The notes: a model not told the origin generated them from the sequence alone. A stretch of 64,000 bases of DNA from Eubacterium sp. (GCA_021769425.1 JAETSX010000022.1:1-64000); one strand, 5' to 3'; positions 41,931 through 51,319 are shown, counted from the stretch's first letter. Program-made: numbers and translations.

Positions 41931-43218
41931 CTGGATGTCGGCAGGAAGTGATATACTGCGTGTATTGTTTACCATATATGTTTTTTTTCTTTATTTTAAT
42001 ATCTTTTTTTGCAGGAAGAAAAGAGGATTCCAGGTAGCTATAGGTGTTTTAATATTGGCTATTTGGCAGATTGATATTTTTGGAATTATCTGTAAGGTTC
42101 CGATGGAGTGGAATATAGTAATATCCATAGGATTTACGCTATTAGCAGTTATCAATATTTTTGAAGGAAAATTCTCGGAAAAATGTTTTTTTACTGTTAT
42201 TTTTGATACGCTCTGGATGCTGGCAGAGATACTGGTTAATAATTTGTTAATGATGTATTGCGAAAAGATTATATATGAACAAATATTCGGTTCTTTTTTT
42301 TCAAAACTTTTTTTCTTTGTGGTGGTTGTAACATTGAAAAAAATTTTTACTAAACAAGAAGTTCAAGAGCTTTCATGCAGGTACAGTATAGGATTTATTT
42401 TTATTCCAACAGGAAGTGTTTATATCATGAATGCGGTATTTGTTCTGGCACATGAAACGGAAAAAGAATATGCTGAGTTGTATTCCATTGTTTCGGTTGT
42501 GATATTATTGTTTGTAAATGTGATGGTTGGATACATTTATATAAAACTTGCAGATGATCTGCAGGTTAGGAGGATGAATATCGTGTATAAGCAACAATTG
42601 GAATTATGCGAAAGGCATCAGCAAGAGGTAGAGCTTGCTGCGTTACAGATGAGGGATGTGAAACATAACATGAGAAATAACTTTATATCACTTCTTGCAT
42701 ATGCAGAAAAGGGGGAATGTGAAAAAGCTATTATTTTTATAAATGATGTAATGGACGAAGGAAATCTTAAACCTTTGATGACGGCAGCTACAGGGAATAT
42801 CGTGACGGATTCTATGGTAGAGTATTGGCGGAGGACTGCAGAAAATGAAGGAATTGTTTTTTTTTCAGAGTTGAACATTCCTATTGAGATGCCATTCAAG
42901 GGGGCGGATATTAGCTTGATTTTAGGTAATCTGTTGGAAAATGCAGTGGAAGGGGCTGGAAAAGCAGAAAAAGAGAGATATATCAAACTTAATATGAAAT
43001 ATGATAAGAGAAATTTGCTGATAAGAGTTGAAAACAGTTATACAGGAAAATTGAAAAAAATGAAAGAGGAACTAAGGACAACAAAAGAGGATGCAGCTAA
43101 TCATGGAATTGGTGTGGCATCAGTTCGCAGAGCAGCAAAAAAATATCAGGGAACAGTCACTGTAGATGATACAGTACCGGAACGTTTTCTTATTAGAGTA
43201 GCGCTATATGGAAAATGA
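41917..43218 (+). CDS. AgrC-like sensor histidine kinase
   Basis: 433 residues. The N-terminal half (about 1-220) has six to seven membrane helices, the peptide-sensing domain. The C-terminal half has the phospho-acceptor His in DVKHNMRNNFISLL, the N-box NLLENAVEGAG and a short G-box NHGIGVASVRRA, the HPK10/AgrC arrangement. GGAGG at 41903 supports the ATG at 41917, overlapping the response regulator end. The earlier in-frame ATG at 41839 would give an implausible hydrophilic extension. Confidence 0.9.
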   Translation: MLADNWMSAGSDILRVLFTIYVFFLYFNIFFCRKKRGFQVAIGVLILAIWQIDIFGIICKVPMEWNIVISIGFTLLAVINIFEGKFSEKCFFTVIFDTLWMLAEILVNNLLMMYCEKIIYEQIFGSFFSKLFFFVVVVTLKKIFTKQEVQELSCRYSIGFIFIPTGSVYIMNAVFVLAHETEKEYAELYSIVSVVILLFVNVMVGYIYIKLADDLQVRRMNIVYKQQLELCERHQQEVELAALQMRDVKHNMRNNFISLLAYAEKGECEKAIIFINDVMDEGNLKPLMTAATGNIVTDSMVEYWRRTAENEGIVFFSELNIPIEMPFKGADISLILGNLLENAVEGAGKAEKERYIKLNMKYDKRNLLIRVENSYTGKLKKMKEELRTTKEDAANHGIGVASVRRAAKKYQGTVTVDDTVPERFLIRVALYGK

Positions 43219-43332
43219 GGGGCAGTAAGATAGGTAAAAATTACATGAATATTCGATATTATTACAAGAGGATGGAATACTCAAATTTATGTATTAAGGT
43301 ATGAAGAAATAGATGAGAGGAGTTTTCAAAAT

Positions 43333-43479
43333 ATGAAATCAAAAAATGTAAAGATTCAGCTAGCAAAAGTATTGGCAAATGTATCTCTGAAACTTGGAAA
43401 AATGTCTGCGGATAGCGCTTGTGTTTATATTTATCATCAACCCAAAATGCCAAGTGGGATCAAAGAATTGAAAAAGTAA
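43333..43479 (+). CDS. agrD: AgrD-like cyclic lactone autoinducer precursor
   Basis: 48 residues. A basic amphipathic N-terminus (MKSKNVKIQLAKVLANVSLK) is followed by SADSACVYIYHQPKMPSG and a Lys-rich acidic tail. The Cys followed four residues later by an aromatic residue and then a QPKMP motif is the clostridial AgrD hallmark. Predicted product: a thiolactone ring of Cys30-Tyr34 (CVYIY) with a short N-terminal tail. GAGAGGAG precedes the ATG. It ends 2 nt before agrB. Too short for most gene callers. Confidence 0.88.
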   Translation: MKSKNVKIQLAKVLANVSLKLGKMSADSACVYIYHQPKMPSGIKELKK

Positions 43480-43481
43480 AT

Positions 43482-44072
43482 ATGAAATGGTTATCGAAAA
43501 AATTAACGGATTATATTATTAAGTCCGGCGTAGTTTCCGAGGAATCATATATGATATATCAATATGGCTTTCAAATTGGAATTGAAATGTTAAGCTGTTT
43601 TCTGGTTTGTTTAGGTATAGCGATATATCTGCATATGATTCCAGAGTTTTTTGTGTTTACTGGGAGTTTTATATTGCTGCGTACTTATGCTGGTGGTTTG
43701 CATCTAAATAGTTTTAATAAATGTTTTATATGCTCTATCACTGTGCAGACATTAGTACTATTTATTAATAAACAAAAGACAATGGTATTACCGCTAGCCT
43801 GGGGAATTATTTTATTTTCCTCTATTCTAATATTAAGAGTTGCACCTGTAGAAAATATAAATAGAACACTGGATGCTAATGAAAAAAAGCATTGCAAGAC
43901 TGTAACTATCAAAGTTTTGGTGGGTTTAGTTATATTTTCTGTTTGCTGTACGTTGTTTAATTTGAATAAACTGATATCATTGCTTGCGTTAGCTATGCTA
44001 GTAGTTTTAATATCTCAGTATATAGGAATGATAAAATATAGAATTGAAAAAATAGACAGGAATAGTATATGA
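43482..44072 (+). CDS. agrB: AgrB-like autoinducer-processing membrane peptidase
   Basis: 196 residues with five to six helices. The catalytic signature RTYAGGLHLNSFNKC is intact (His and Cys spaced as in AgrB). It would cleave AgrD after the ring and form the thiolactone. The start at 43482 follows the agrD stop by 2 nt; the longer in-frame start at 43419 would overlap agrD. Order here is agrA-agrC-agrD-agrB, the reverse of the staphylococcal order but common in Clostridia variants. Confidence 0.92.
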   Translation: MKWLSKKLTDYIIKSGVVSEESYMIYQYGFQIGIEMLSCFLVCLGIAIYLHMIPEFFVFTGSFILLRTYAGGLHLNSFNKCFICSITVQTLVLFINKQKTMVLPLAWGIILFSSILILRVAPVENINRTLDANEKKHCKTVTIKVLVGLVIFSVCCTLFNLNKLISLLALAMLVVLISQYIGMIKYRIEKIDRNSI

Positions 44073-44174
44073 AGTATATTGTTTTTTATAAAGCGGCAAA
44101 TTATTGCGTTTTGAAGTTGTAAAAAGTCTTGTGTTTATAAATTCTAGTATAATTCGATTTAAAAGTTTGAATTT

Positions 44175-44369
44175 GTGCTCACGCCCACGCATGGGTCTTG
44201 GCTGAATATGGTGGAAGGCTTTTTCAGTAAGATGACCCGTCAGATGCTGTCCGGGATCTGTGTAAGATCAAAAGAGGAATTAAAGGAACGGATCCTGAAA
44301 TATTTTGAAGAAATCAATGCAGTTCCCGTTCCCTACAAATGGAAATATCGCCTGGACACAACGATGAAG
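44175..44369 (+). pseudogene. IS630-family transposase, C-terminal fragment
   Basis: About 65 residues with the DDE_3 end motif LTPTHGSWLNMVEGFFSKMT and LKYFEEINAVPVPYKWKY. The rest of the transposase is absent, since agrB ends 100 nt upstream. It marks the right edge of the AT-rich island; base composition returns to chromosomal style immediately after it. Confidence 0.85.
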
Positions 44370-44575
44370 CGGCATGCAATTGTTCAAGATTTCGGTTCCG
44401 GAATTAGCAGAAAGTATTCCTTCCTGTCAGACAGGTTTTTATGTAGCTTCTGCAGCAGTATTTTATATAACTGTTATGTAATATTTTTCAATATTTACTG
44501 CCAGAGCAATATGAAAACCCGCGATTTGCTGTCCTTTCTCACTATAAAAAGCCCACGCACAGAATGGAGTTGCCC

Positions 44576-45439
44576 ATGCCAAATTTATTCAAAATAAAAC
44601 AATATAGCCTGAATACCGGAACCAGCCACACCTTCCGTTCCGGCAGCCGTTACCACATCATTTTTGTTCTCCGGGGGACCTGCCGGTTTCTTGAACCCGG
44701 ATATCCTTCCTGCCGCCCCTCGGATATTATTTTTTTAAAGCCGGGGCAGACCCGGGAGATTCTGGCCTCATCGCAGAAAACCGCCTGCCGCCTGCTTTGC
44801 CTGGCGGTTTCGGAAGAATCCCTGGCGGCCCTTTCCGATGCCACCTGTAATCTGGCAGAAAACTTCCGGTTTGCTCCTTATGATACAGCCGTAATCCCCG
44901 GGGAGATGAAATCTTCTGTGCTGCTTCGGAATATGGCGGTGAAACTGGATACATTAAAAGACGAGGAGATTAAACTGGGAATAGAATTGTATGAAAAGAG
45001 CCTGTTTACCACTTTTTTGGCACTGTTTCTGCGCACCTGTATCCAGAGCGACCAAGTGCACCAGTTCCATCAGAAAAAAACGCTGATATTGGATGATGTT
45101 TTTGAATATATCAGTCAGCATTTGACAGAGGATCTTTCCCTGAACAGGCTGGAAGAGGAATTTTTTATTTCCGGTGAGCATATTTCCAGGGAATTTAAAA
45201 AGAGTACAGGGCTGACGCTGCATTCCTATATTACCCGGGCGAGGATTGATTTGAGCAAGAAATATCTTCTGGAGGGGTTGTCTGTCCGTGATGTCTGCCA
45301 GATGTGCGGATTCAGCAGCTACAACCATTTTTTTAAGATGTTTAAAAAGGAATGCGGCATGACGCCTGGGGAGTATTACCGGAAAACCCAGAGAATCTCT
45401 ACCCGTGAGCCAAATGATTTGCCAACAGTTTCCCGGTAG
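44576..45439 (+). CDS. AraC-family transcriptional regulator
   Basis: About 287 residues. The N-terminal cupin-like sensing part (about 1-150) includes YHIIFVLRGTCRFLEPG and SDIIFLKPGQTREI. The C-terminal double helix-turn-helix (about 185-280) has SLNRLEEEFFISGEHISREF, LTLHSYITRARIDLSKKYLL and VCQMCGFSSYNHFFKMFKKE, ending CGMTPGEYY. GGAG with a 6-nt spacer selects the ATG at 44576 over that at 44564. Regulatory targets are not evident; no obvious partner operon is adjacent. Confidence 0.9.
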   Translation: MPNLFKIKQYSLNTGTSHTFRSGSRYHIIFVLRGTCRFLEPGYPSCRPSDIIFLKPGQTREILASSQKTACRLLCLAVSEESLAALSDATCNLAENFRFAPYDTAVIPGEMKSSVLLRNMAVKLDTLKDEEIKLGIELYEKSLFTTFLALFLRTCIQSDQVHQFHQKKTLILDDVFEYISQHLTEDLSLNRLEEEFFISGEHISREFKKSTGLTLHSYITRARIDLSKKYLLEGLSVRDVCQMCGFSSYNHFFKMFKKECGMTPGEYYRKTQRISTREPNDLPTVSR

Positions 45440-45536
45440 TTCAAGAATACTGACCAATTATTTGGTAAATAAGCATGCTCTTGAGCATAAATGCTTTGGC
45501 GTTTTATTTTGCGGTTGATTTGAGAAGGCTGACGGA

Positions 45537-45631
45537 ATTATACTCACGAGCATACTTATTTGCCAAATCATTTGCTTTTTTCCTCAAAACTATGAACGCT
45601 CTTCTGGCAAATGATTTCGCTCACGGGTATA
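45537..45631. repeat. MITE-like palindromic repeat, copy B
   Basis: A 95-bp near-identical copy of the element at 16464-16557, in the same orientation, with differences limited to a few bases in the loop. It lies directly upstream of the DUF4869 fragment. Confidence 0.85.
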
Positions 45632-45678
45632 TAATAAGGATAGTTGTTGAAAAACTGTTTTGGAGGTGCAGAGAGCAT

Positions 45679-46002
45679 ATGCTGAAAATTATTTTTGGAG
45701 ATATTGAAAATTCTGTTTATCATCCTCCCACATATTTTGATAATCAGTATGAAGATGAATGGGTGACAGATCCATTATCTGTAGAAATGATAAGAGACAT
45801 TGATAAGTCAAAGGTGATTAGTCCCCATTTGATTGAGAGTCCAGTATTGGGGCCGATTTCCACAAAGGAAATATCAGGGGGAGTGAAAACATTAATGCTG
45901 AACACAGGGAGAATTGTCCATGGATATGCAGAATATCGAGGCCCTTGGGATAAAGGAGCGGTAAGAGATGAAGGGAAGATATCATGTTGTAGTGCAGAAT
46001 AA
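45679..46002 (+). CDS. DUF4869-family protein, truncated
   Basis: 107 residues. The first about 75 match the DUF4869 pattern (MLKIIFGDIENSVYHPPTYF, then YEDEWVTDPLSVEMI and SPVLGPISTKEISGGVKTLM). After that the expected C-terminal half is replaced by unrelated sequence (RGPWDKGAVRDEGKISCC), so the gene has lost its 3' end by rearrangement. GGAGG lies 12 nt before the ATG. Function of the family is unknown. Confidence 0.65.
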   Translation: MLKIIFGDIENSVYHPPTYFDNQYEDEWVTDPLSVEMIRDIDKSKVISPHLIESPVLGPISTKEISGGVKTLMLNTGRIVHGYAEYRGPWDKGAVRDEGKISCCSAE

Positions 46003-46133
46003 TATGGGATACATTCTGCCGGAAAGTACCCAGATTTCCTCAAAGGGCCAAATTTCCTCAAAGCATCAGACAATGCTCCAGAGGAGATCTGGCCCTTTGG
46101 GAGCCGTAACATGCTTGCTCTGAGAGAGGCAGT

Positions 46134-46445
46134 TTACATAAAAAACCCTCATCATGCTTAGCCTGTCGTGCGACGGGCCGCATGGCCATCCATACTATGG
46201 AAGTCGGAGACTTACATAGAAACCCCTCATCATGCTTAGCCTGTCGTTTGGCGGGCCGCATGGCCATCCATACTATGGAAGTCGGAGACTTACATAGAAA
46301 CCCCTTATCATACTCAACCTGTCGTTTGGCGGGCCGCATGGCCATCCATACTATGGAAGTCGGAGACTTACATAGAAACCCCTCATCATACTTAACCTGT
46401 CGTTTGGCGGGCCGCATGGCCATCCATACTATGGAAGTCGGAGAC
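46134..46445. repeat. 78-bp tandem repeat, four units, abutting arcC
   Basis: Units start at 46134, 46212, 46290 and 46368 with TTACATA; the next boundary (46446) coincides with the arcC stop codon. Each unit contains GGGCCGCATGGCCATCCATA. The period is 26 codons, so long open frames appear on both strands, but these are repeat artefacts. Confidence 0.92.
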
Positions 46446-47390
46446 TTACATAGTAAACATAGTCCCTGTTTTTCCCTGAATGGCGTCTCTGGATTTCTCC
46501 AGCAGGGTAATCAAAGCCCTGCGCCCAGGTTTGGAGCCGGCGAAGTCCACGGCCGCCTGCACCTTCGGAAGCATGGAGCCCGGGGCAAAATGTCCCTGTC
46601 TGATATATTCTTCCGCTTCCTGCAGAGATACCTGTTTCAGCCAGGTCTCATCCGGTTTTCCGAAATTCAGCGCCACCTGCTCTACGGCGGTCAGGATAAT
46701 TAAAAAGTCTGCATCTAATTCTTTCGCCAGCAGGCAGCTTGCAAAATCTTTGTCAATCACTGCGCTTGCGCCTTTCAGATGATTTCCCTGACGGATCACC
46801 GGAATTCCGCCGCCGCCGCAGGCGATCACCAGATCGCCGGAATCCACCATGGTACGGATGGTGCCGATTTCAATGATTTCCACAGGTTTTGGGGAAGCGA
46901 CTACCCGGCGGTAACCCCGGCCGGAATCCTCCTTCATGACATAGTGGAATTTTTCTTCCATCATTCTGGCCTGTTCTTTGGATACAAATTTTCCGATGGG
47001 TTTGGAAGGGGCCTGGAAGGCAGGGTCATTCTCGTCCACCCGCACTTGGGTAATCATGGTGGCTACCGGGAGGTCTGTGATGCCCCGGTTTAGCAGTTCT
47101 TCCCGCAGGGCGTTCTGCAGGTCATATCCGATATATGCCTGGCTCATGGCCACGCAGACGGACAGGGGAGTGTTGGGCTGGCTTTCATCCTCGTGGGTCA
47201 GGGCAATCATGGCGTTATTGACCATGCCCACCTGGGGGCCGTTTCCGTGGGCGACCACTACTTCACAGCCTTCTTCAATTAAGTCTACAATGGCTTTTGC
47301 TGTAATTTTCACTGCTTTCATCTGTTCCGGAAGGGTGTTGCCCAGAGCGTTTCCGCCCAGGGCAATTACAATTCGTTTCTTTTTATTCAT
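46446..47390 (-). CDS. arcC: Carbamate kinase
   Basis: 314 residues. It converts carbamoyl phosphate and ADP to ATP, carbamate giving NH3 and CO2. Family motifs: RIVIALGGNALG, VVAHGNGPQVG, VASPKPVEIIE, VIACGGGGIPVI and GAVIDKD-like ASAVIDKDFAS. AAAGGA 12 nt upstream favours the ATG at 47390 over a TTG at 47402. It is downstream of ygeW on the same strand, so it can use the carbamoyl phosphate from the YgeW carbamoyltransferase for substrate-level ATP formation. The stop coincides with the edge of a 78-bp tandem repeat. Confidence 0.95.
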   Translation of the reverse strand: MNKKKRIVIALGGNALGNTLPEQMKAVKITAKAIVDLIEEGCEVVVAHGNGPQVGMVNNAMIALTHEDESQPNTPLSVCVAMSQAYIGYDLQNALREELLNRGITDLPVATMITQVRVDENDPAFQAPSKPIGKFVSKEQARMMEEKFHYVMKEDSGRGYRRVVASPKPVEIIEIGTIRTMVDSGDLVIACGGGGIPVIRQGNHLKGASAVIDKDFASCLLAKELDADFLIILTAVEQVALNFGKPDETWLKQVSLQEAEEYIRQGHFAPGSMLPKVQAAVDFAGSKPGRRALITLLEKSRDAIQGKTGTMFTM

Positions 47391-47519
47391 AGTAATTGAC
47401 AATCCTTTCAGTAAGAGGAGGTTCCTGCCGCTTGTTGCTGATGGGTGGCGGCAGGATGGAAATTGTTGAAAAATGCTGGATGTTTCAGCAATTGTTCGCC
47501 GAGGGGCTGCTGTAAGAAA

Positions 47520-48713
47520 TCACTGGAAGATCCTGGGTTTCTCCTGTTCCTCTAATTTTTTAAGAACTTCTGCAGGGTCAGCGAATTTCGCAAGGAAAAT
47601 CATAGCGGCAATGATGTAGGGCTTAAAGCTGGCTTCCTTATATAACGGATTGCGGTAACGATCGAATACGGAAGCGTCCACTTCTCCTTCTTCACAGCTT
47701 ACGCCGGAAATGTCCGCAGGCAGGCAGTGCATGTAGAGAGCTTTGCCGTCTTTGGTGGTGGACATAAGCTCTTCTGTGCATGCCCAGTCTTTGTGCTGTG
47801 CGTTCTGGGCCAGCAGTTCCTTTTCCAATGCCTGGATGCCGGCAGTGTCGCCGTTTCCGTACAGTTCAGTCCGCTTTTCCATAGCGGCAAAGGGAGCCCA
47901 GCTCTTGGGATATACAATGTCAGCGTCCTTGAAGGCCTCTGCCATATTGTTGGTTTTGGTGAAGGTTCCGCCGGATTTCTTTGCATTTTCAGCGGCAACA
48001 GCCTCCACTTCCGGGAATATTTCATATCCTTCCGGGTGCGCCAGTACAACGTCCATGCCGAACCGTGTCATCAGGCCGATAATTCCCTGAGGAACGGAGA
48101 GAGGTTTTCCGTAGGAGGGAGAGTAAGCCCAGGTCATGGCCAGCTTTTTGCCTTTCAGGTTTTCCACGCCGCCGAATTCATGGATAATATGAAGCATATC
48201 TGCCATTGCCTGTGTGGGATGGTCGATGTCGCACTGAAGGTTTACCAGCGTAGGCTTCTGTTCCAGAATGCCGTCCTTATTGCCCTGCGCCACAGCGTCC
48301 ACTACTTCATGCATGTACTTATTTCCCTTTCCAATGTACATGTCGTCCCGGATGCCGATGACGTCAGCCATAAAGGAAATCATGTTTGCTGTTTCCCGAA
48401 CCGTTTCACCGTGCGCAACCTGAGATTTTCCTTCATCCAAATCCTGTACCTCAAGTCCCAGCAGATTGCATGCAGAAGCAAAAGAAAACCTGGTGCGGGT
48501 AGAGTTGTCGCGGAACAAAGAAATCCCCAGTCCGCTCTCAAATACCTTAGTGGAAATATTATTCTCCCTCATAAACCGAAGAGCGTCCGCCACCGTGAAC
48601 ACAGCCTCCAGCTCCTCATCTGTTTTTTCCCATGTAAGGAAAAAGTCCCCGTTGTACATGTCTTTAAAATTCAGTTTGTTCAGCTTATCAATGTAATCCT
48701 GTAATGTTTTCAT
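47520..48713 (-). CDS. ygeW: Knotted carbamoyltransferase YgeW
   Basis: 397 residues. The carbamoyl phosphate site is RDNSTRTRFSFASACNL, followed by HGETVRETANMISFMAD, DHPTQAMADMLHI and the second-domain motif YMHCLPADISG. It belongs to the knotted ATCase/OTCase relatives found in purine-degradation loci; the natural substrate is a ureido compound, with phosphorolysis yielding carbamoyl phosphate for ArcC. ACAGGAGGAAACT precedes the ATG at 48713. It lies 31 nt from ygeY and is cotranscribed on minus. Confidence 0.95.
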   Translation of the reverse strand: MKTLQDYIDKLNKLNFKDMYNGDFFLTWEKTDEELEAVFTVADALRFMRENNISTKVFESGLGISLFRDNSTRTRFSFASACNLLGLEVQDLDEGKSQVAHGETVRETANMISFMADVIGIRDDMYIGKGNKYMHEVVDAVAQGNKDGILEQKPTLVNLQCDIDHPTQAMADMLHIIHEFGGVENLKGKKLAMTWAYSPSYGKPLSVPQGIIGLMTRFGMDVVLAHPEGYEIFPEVEAVAAENAKKSGGTFTKTNNMAEAFKDADIVYPKSWAPFAAMEKRTELYGNGDTAGIQALEKELLAQNAQHKDWACTEELMSTTKDGKALYMHCLPADISGVSCEEGEVDASVFDRYRNPLYKEASFKPYIIAAMIFLAKFADPAEVLKKLEEQEKPRIFQ

Positions 48714-48744
48714 AGTTTCCTCCTGTGAAATAATGAATGATGAT

Positions 48745-50061
48745 TTACCCTTTAAAATACTCTTTTGGCAATGCGGCATATACCGCAGCGCAAGTCACAA
48801 GATCCTGCTTCCAAGTCTTCTCATTGGGCGCATGAGCCTGTGCCTCTGCACCCGGCCCAAAGCCGATACAGGGAATATTGTTTCGTCCCATAATAGAAAC
48901 CCCGTTGGTAGAAAACGTCCATTTATCTGTCAGGGGACGTTCCTGACGCATTTTAAGAGTCTCCGGAGCGCCGATCCGTTTGTCTCCGTACAGGCCGGTA
49001 TAAGCGGCTTCCAATGCCTGCGTTACTTTGTGATCCTTGGGGATGGCCCAGGTGGGGAAGTAACATTCGATTTCATAAACGCATCCGGTATAGGAGGGGC
49101 GGTCATAGCGGTACATGGACACCTTCACGTCGTCTCCGTATTTTTTCACGCTGGGCAGCGCGCGGATTTCGTCTAAACAGCTTTCCCAGGTTTCTCCGAA
49201 GGTCATGCGGCGATCCAGAGAAATGGAACAGGAATCGGCAACGGCGCAGCGACTGGGGGAGGTATAGAAAATCTGGGAAACAGTAACTGTTCCTCTGCCC
49301 AGGAAGCGTGCTTCTTCCCAGTCTTTGTTGTATTTTGCGTCCAGCATTTTTACCAGGCCCTTGATTTCAGTGGAGTCTTCTGCGTCGTTTTCATTTAATG
49401 CCCGGATGTCCTGGAGAATATCGGCCATTTTGTAGATGGCGTTATCGCCCCGCTCCGGTGCGGAACCGTGGCAGGAAATGCCTTTTACGTCCACGCGGAT
49501 TTCCATACGTCCCCGCTGGCCCCGGTAGATGCCGCCGTCGGTGGGTTCTGTGGATACCACAAATTCCGGGCGCACCTTATCTTCATTGATAATATACTGC
49601 CAGCAGAGACCGTCGCAGTCTTCTTCCTGAACCGTTCCTACAACCATAATTTTGCAGCCCTCCGGGATCAGATTTAAGTCTTTCATGATTTTTGCCCCGT
49701 AAACAGAAGAAACAATGCCGCCGCACTGATCGGAAACGCCCCGGCCGCCGATTTCCGTCTCATTTTCATAGCCTTCGTAGGGGTCGAAATCCCAGTTGTC
49801 CAGATTTCCGATTCCTACGGTGTCAATGTGTGCGTCATAGGCTATGATTTTATCTCCGGCGCCCATATAGCCGATGACATTTCCCTGGGGATCAATCTGG
49901 ACCTCATCAAATCCGACTTTTTTCATTTCTGCTGCAATGGTGTCAATATGGGCTTTTTCGTCACAGCTTTCGCCAGGATTTTTCACGATTGCCCGTAAAA
50001 ATGCATTCATGTCCGCACTGTAGCTTTGTGCCTGTTCTTTGATTTTTTCAAAATCTGCCAT
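48745..50061 (-). CDS. ygeY: YgeY-family M20 metallohydrolase
   Basis: 438 residues. M20 metallopeptidase pattern: [13 protein letters not shown] (metal His/Asp), [20 protein letters not shown] (catalytic Glu pair), the dimerisation insert with [15 protein letters not shown], and [16 protein letters not shown] with the last metal His. Acts on a ureido/amino acid intermediate in the purine pathway. AAAGGAGATAC precedes the ATG. Second gene of the minus-strand set, after the broken ygeX. Confidence 0.94.
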   Translation of the reverse strand: MADFEKIKEQAQSYSADMNAFLRAIVKNPGESCDEKAHIDTIAAEMKKVGFDEVQIDPQGNVIGYMGAGDKIIAYDAHIDTVGIGNLDNWDFDPYEGYENETEIGGRGVSDQCGGIVSSVYGAKIMKDLNLIPEGCKIMVVGTVQEEDCDGLCWQYIINEDKVRPEFVVSTEPTDGGIYRGQRGRMEIRVDVKGISCHGSAPERGDNAIYKMADILQDIRALNENDAEDSTEIKGLVKMLDAKYNKDWEEARFLGRGTVTVSQIFYTSPSRCAVADSCSISLDRRMTFGETWESCLDEIRALPSVKKYGDDVKVSMYRYDRPSYTGCVYEIECYFPTWAIPKDHKVTQALEAAYTGLYGDKRIGAPETLKMRQERPLTDKWTFSTNGVSIMGRNNIPCIGFGPGAEAQAHAPNEKTWKQDLVTCAAVYAALPKEYFKG

Positions 50062-50087
50062 AGTATGTATCTCCTTTATGATTGTTT

Positions 50088-51219
50088 TTAGATATCAGCA
50101 AATGGTTCCTTATTGCTTCCGCACAGTCCTTCCCAGGTAATTTCCCGATAACGGTCCGGGTCGGTGTCCCCTTCTGAGGAAACCAGAAGAACCTCAGAAT
50201 TTTCGTTGAGTTTCGCCGTAAATGCGGGTTCCGTTGGCGCTGACCCAGTCCGGACAGGAAACGAAAGCATCGGCATGGTTCCTTAGAATATCCCAGGAAA
50301 CGGTGTTTGCTTCCCCGCAGGCCAGTCCTGCCATAATGGTGAGCATGTCTCCGGTTACGTTGACCCGGGAGCCGTCTGCCTGCAATGCGGAACGGTACAG
50401 GCAGTCTGCCGCGCCGGCCTCCACAACTGTCATAATTGGAGGATTTTCCTTAAAACGGTTGGCAAAATAGCCAATCACAGCTCCGGCCAGGGAACCTACC
50501 CCTGCCTGGATAAAAATATGGGTGGGACGGCTGTTGTCTTCCTGGAGCTGTTTGTCTGCCTCCAGCGCCAGCGTGCCGTATCCCTGCATAATCCAGGTGG
50601 GAATTTCTTCATATCCTTCCCAGGCAGTGTCCTGGACCATGATGCCCCGTTTTGTTTCCGCCGCTTCTTTGGCGGCCATGCGGACACAGTCGTCATAGTT
50701 GAGATTTTCAATGGTAACGGTGGCGTTTTCTCTGGCGATATTCTCCAGGCGGGTTCTGGTGGTGCCCTTCGGCATCCGGACGACGCATTTCTGGCCCAGC
50801 TTGTTGGCGGCCCATGCCACGCCCCGGCCGTGGTTTCCGTCTGTGGCGGTGAAGAAGGTGGCCTGCCCGAATTCTTCTTGCAGTTCTTTGGATGTCAGCA
50901 CGTCATAGGAAATTTCGCTGATATCTTTGCCCAGTTCTTTTGCAATATGCCTGGCAATGGCATAGGAGCCGCCCAGCACTTTGAAGGCGTTTAAGCCGAA
51001 CCGGTAAGATTCATCCTTTACATAAAGGCGCTTCAATCCCAGGTATCTGGCCAGGCCGGGCAGCGGCGTCAGGGGAGTTGCTTCATACTGAGGGAAGCTT
51101 TTGTGAAAACTGCCTGCTTTTTCCATTTCCGTTAAGGTCATATGAGAAAGCTTTGTGTCATCGCTTCCTGGTATGAGGTTGAGGGTCCATTGAATGGGAT
51201 GCCCTGATGAATTACACAT
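50088..51219 (-). pseudogene. ygeX: 2,3-Diaminopropionate ammonia-lyase, disrupted near its C-terminus
   Basis: PLP enzyme splitting 2,3-diaminopropionate to pyruvate and ammonia. The first about 333 residues are normal: PLP-lysine in FGLNAFKVLGGSYA, TATDGNHGRGVAWAA, AGVGSLAGAVIGYFA. After SANGTRI the frame changes and stops 8 codons later. The family's C-terminal end (KLNENSEVLLVSSEGDTDP, DRYREITWEG) is readable in a shifted frame to 50088. Compared with family length (about 400), roughly 25-45 residues are missing at the joint, so this is a deletion plus frameshift rather than a single-base error. ATG at 51219 follows AAAGGAGG. Confidence 0.85.
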
Positions 51220-51291
51220 GATACGATCCTCCTTTGAGATAGTCCGTAGTAATGGTTTTTGACTGACTTGTGAAGCCGTCTTTCTAAGCCC

Positions 51292-51319
51292 ATTATAACA
51301 GGTGATTTTTAAAAATCAA
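51292..51319 (-). promoter_or_regulatory. Minus-strand promoter with palindrome ahead of ygeX-ygeY-ygeW-arcC
   Basis: Minus-strand -35 TTGATT (51319-51314), 16-nt spacer, -10 TATAAT (51297-51292). The 16-bp perfect palindrome TGATTTTTAAAAATCA (51303-51318) overlaps the -35 box and spacer and is a good operator candidate. Confidence 0.6.

Noticed and set aside
46134-46445. CRISPR array
   Set aside because: Units are contiguous with no variable spacers; it is a plain tandem repeat. The same applies to 9097, 58754 and 62519.
46182-46703. 173-codon plus-strand frame and a 121-codon minus-strand frame with 26-residue repeats
   Set aside because: Both are produced by the 78-bp tandem repeat (a multiple of three) and, on plus, by arcC antisense. 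No start signals.
47727-48704. 325-codon plus-strand open frame
   Set aside because: Exact antisense of ygeW, whose family motifs are all present; composition is that of a shadow frame.
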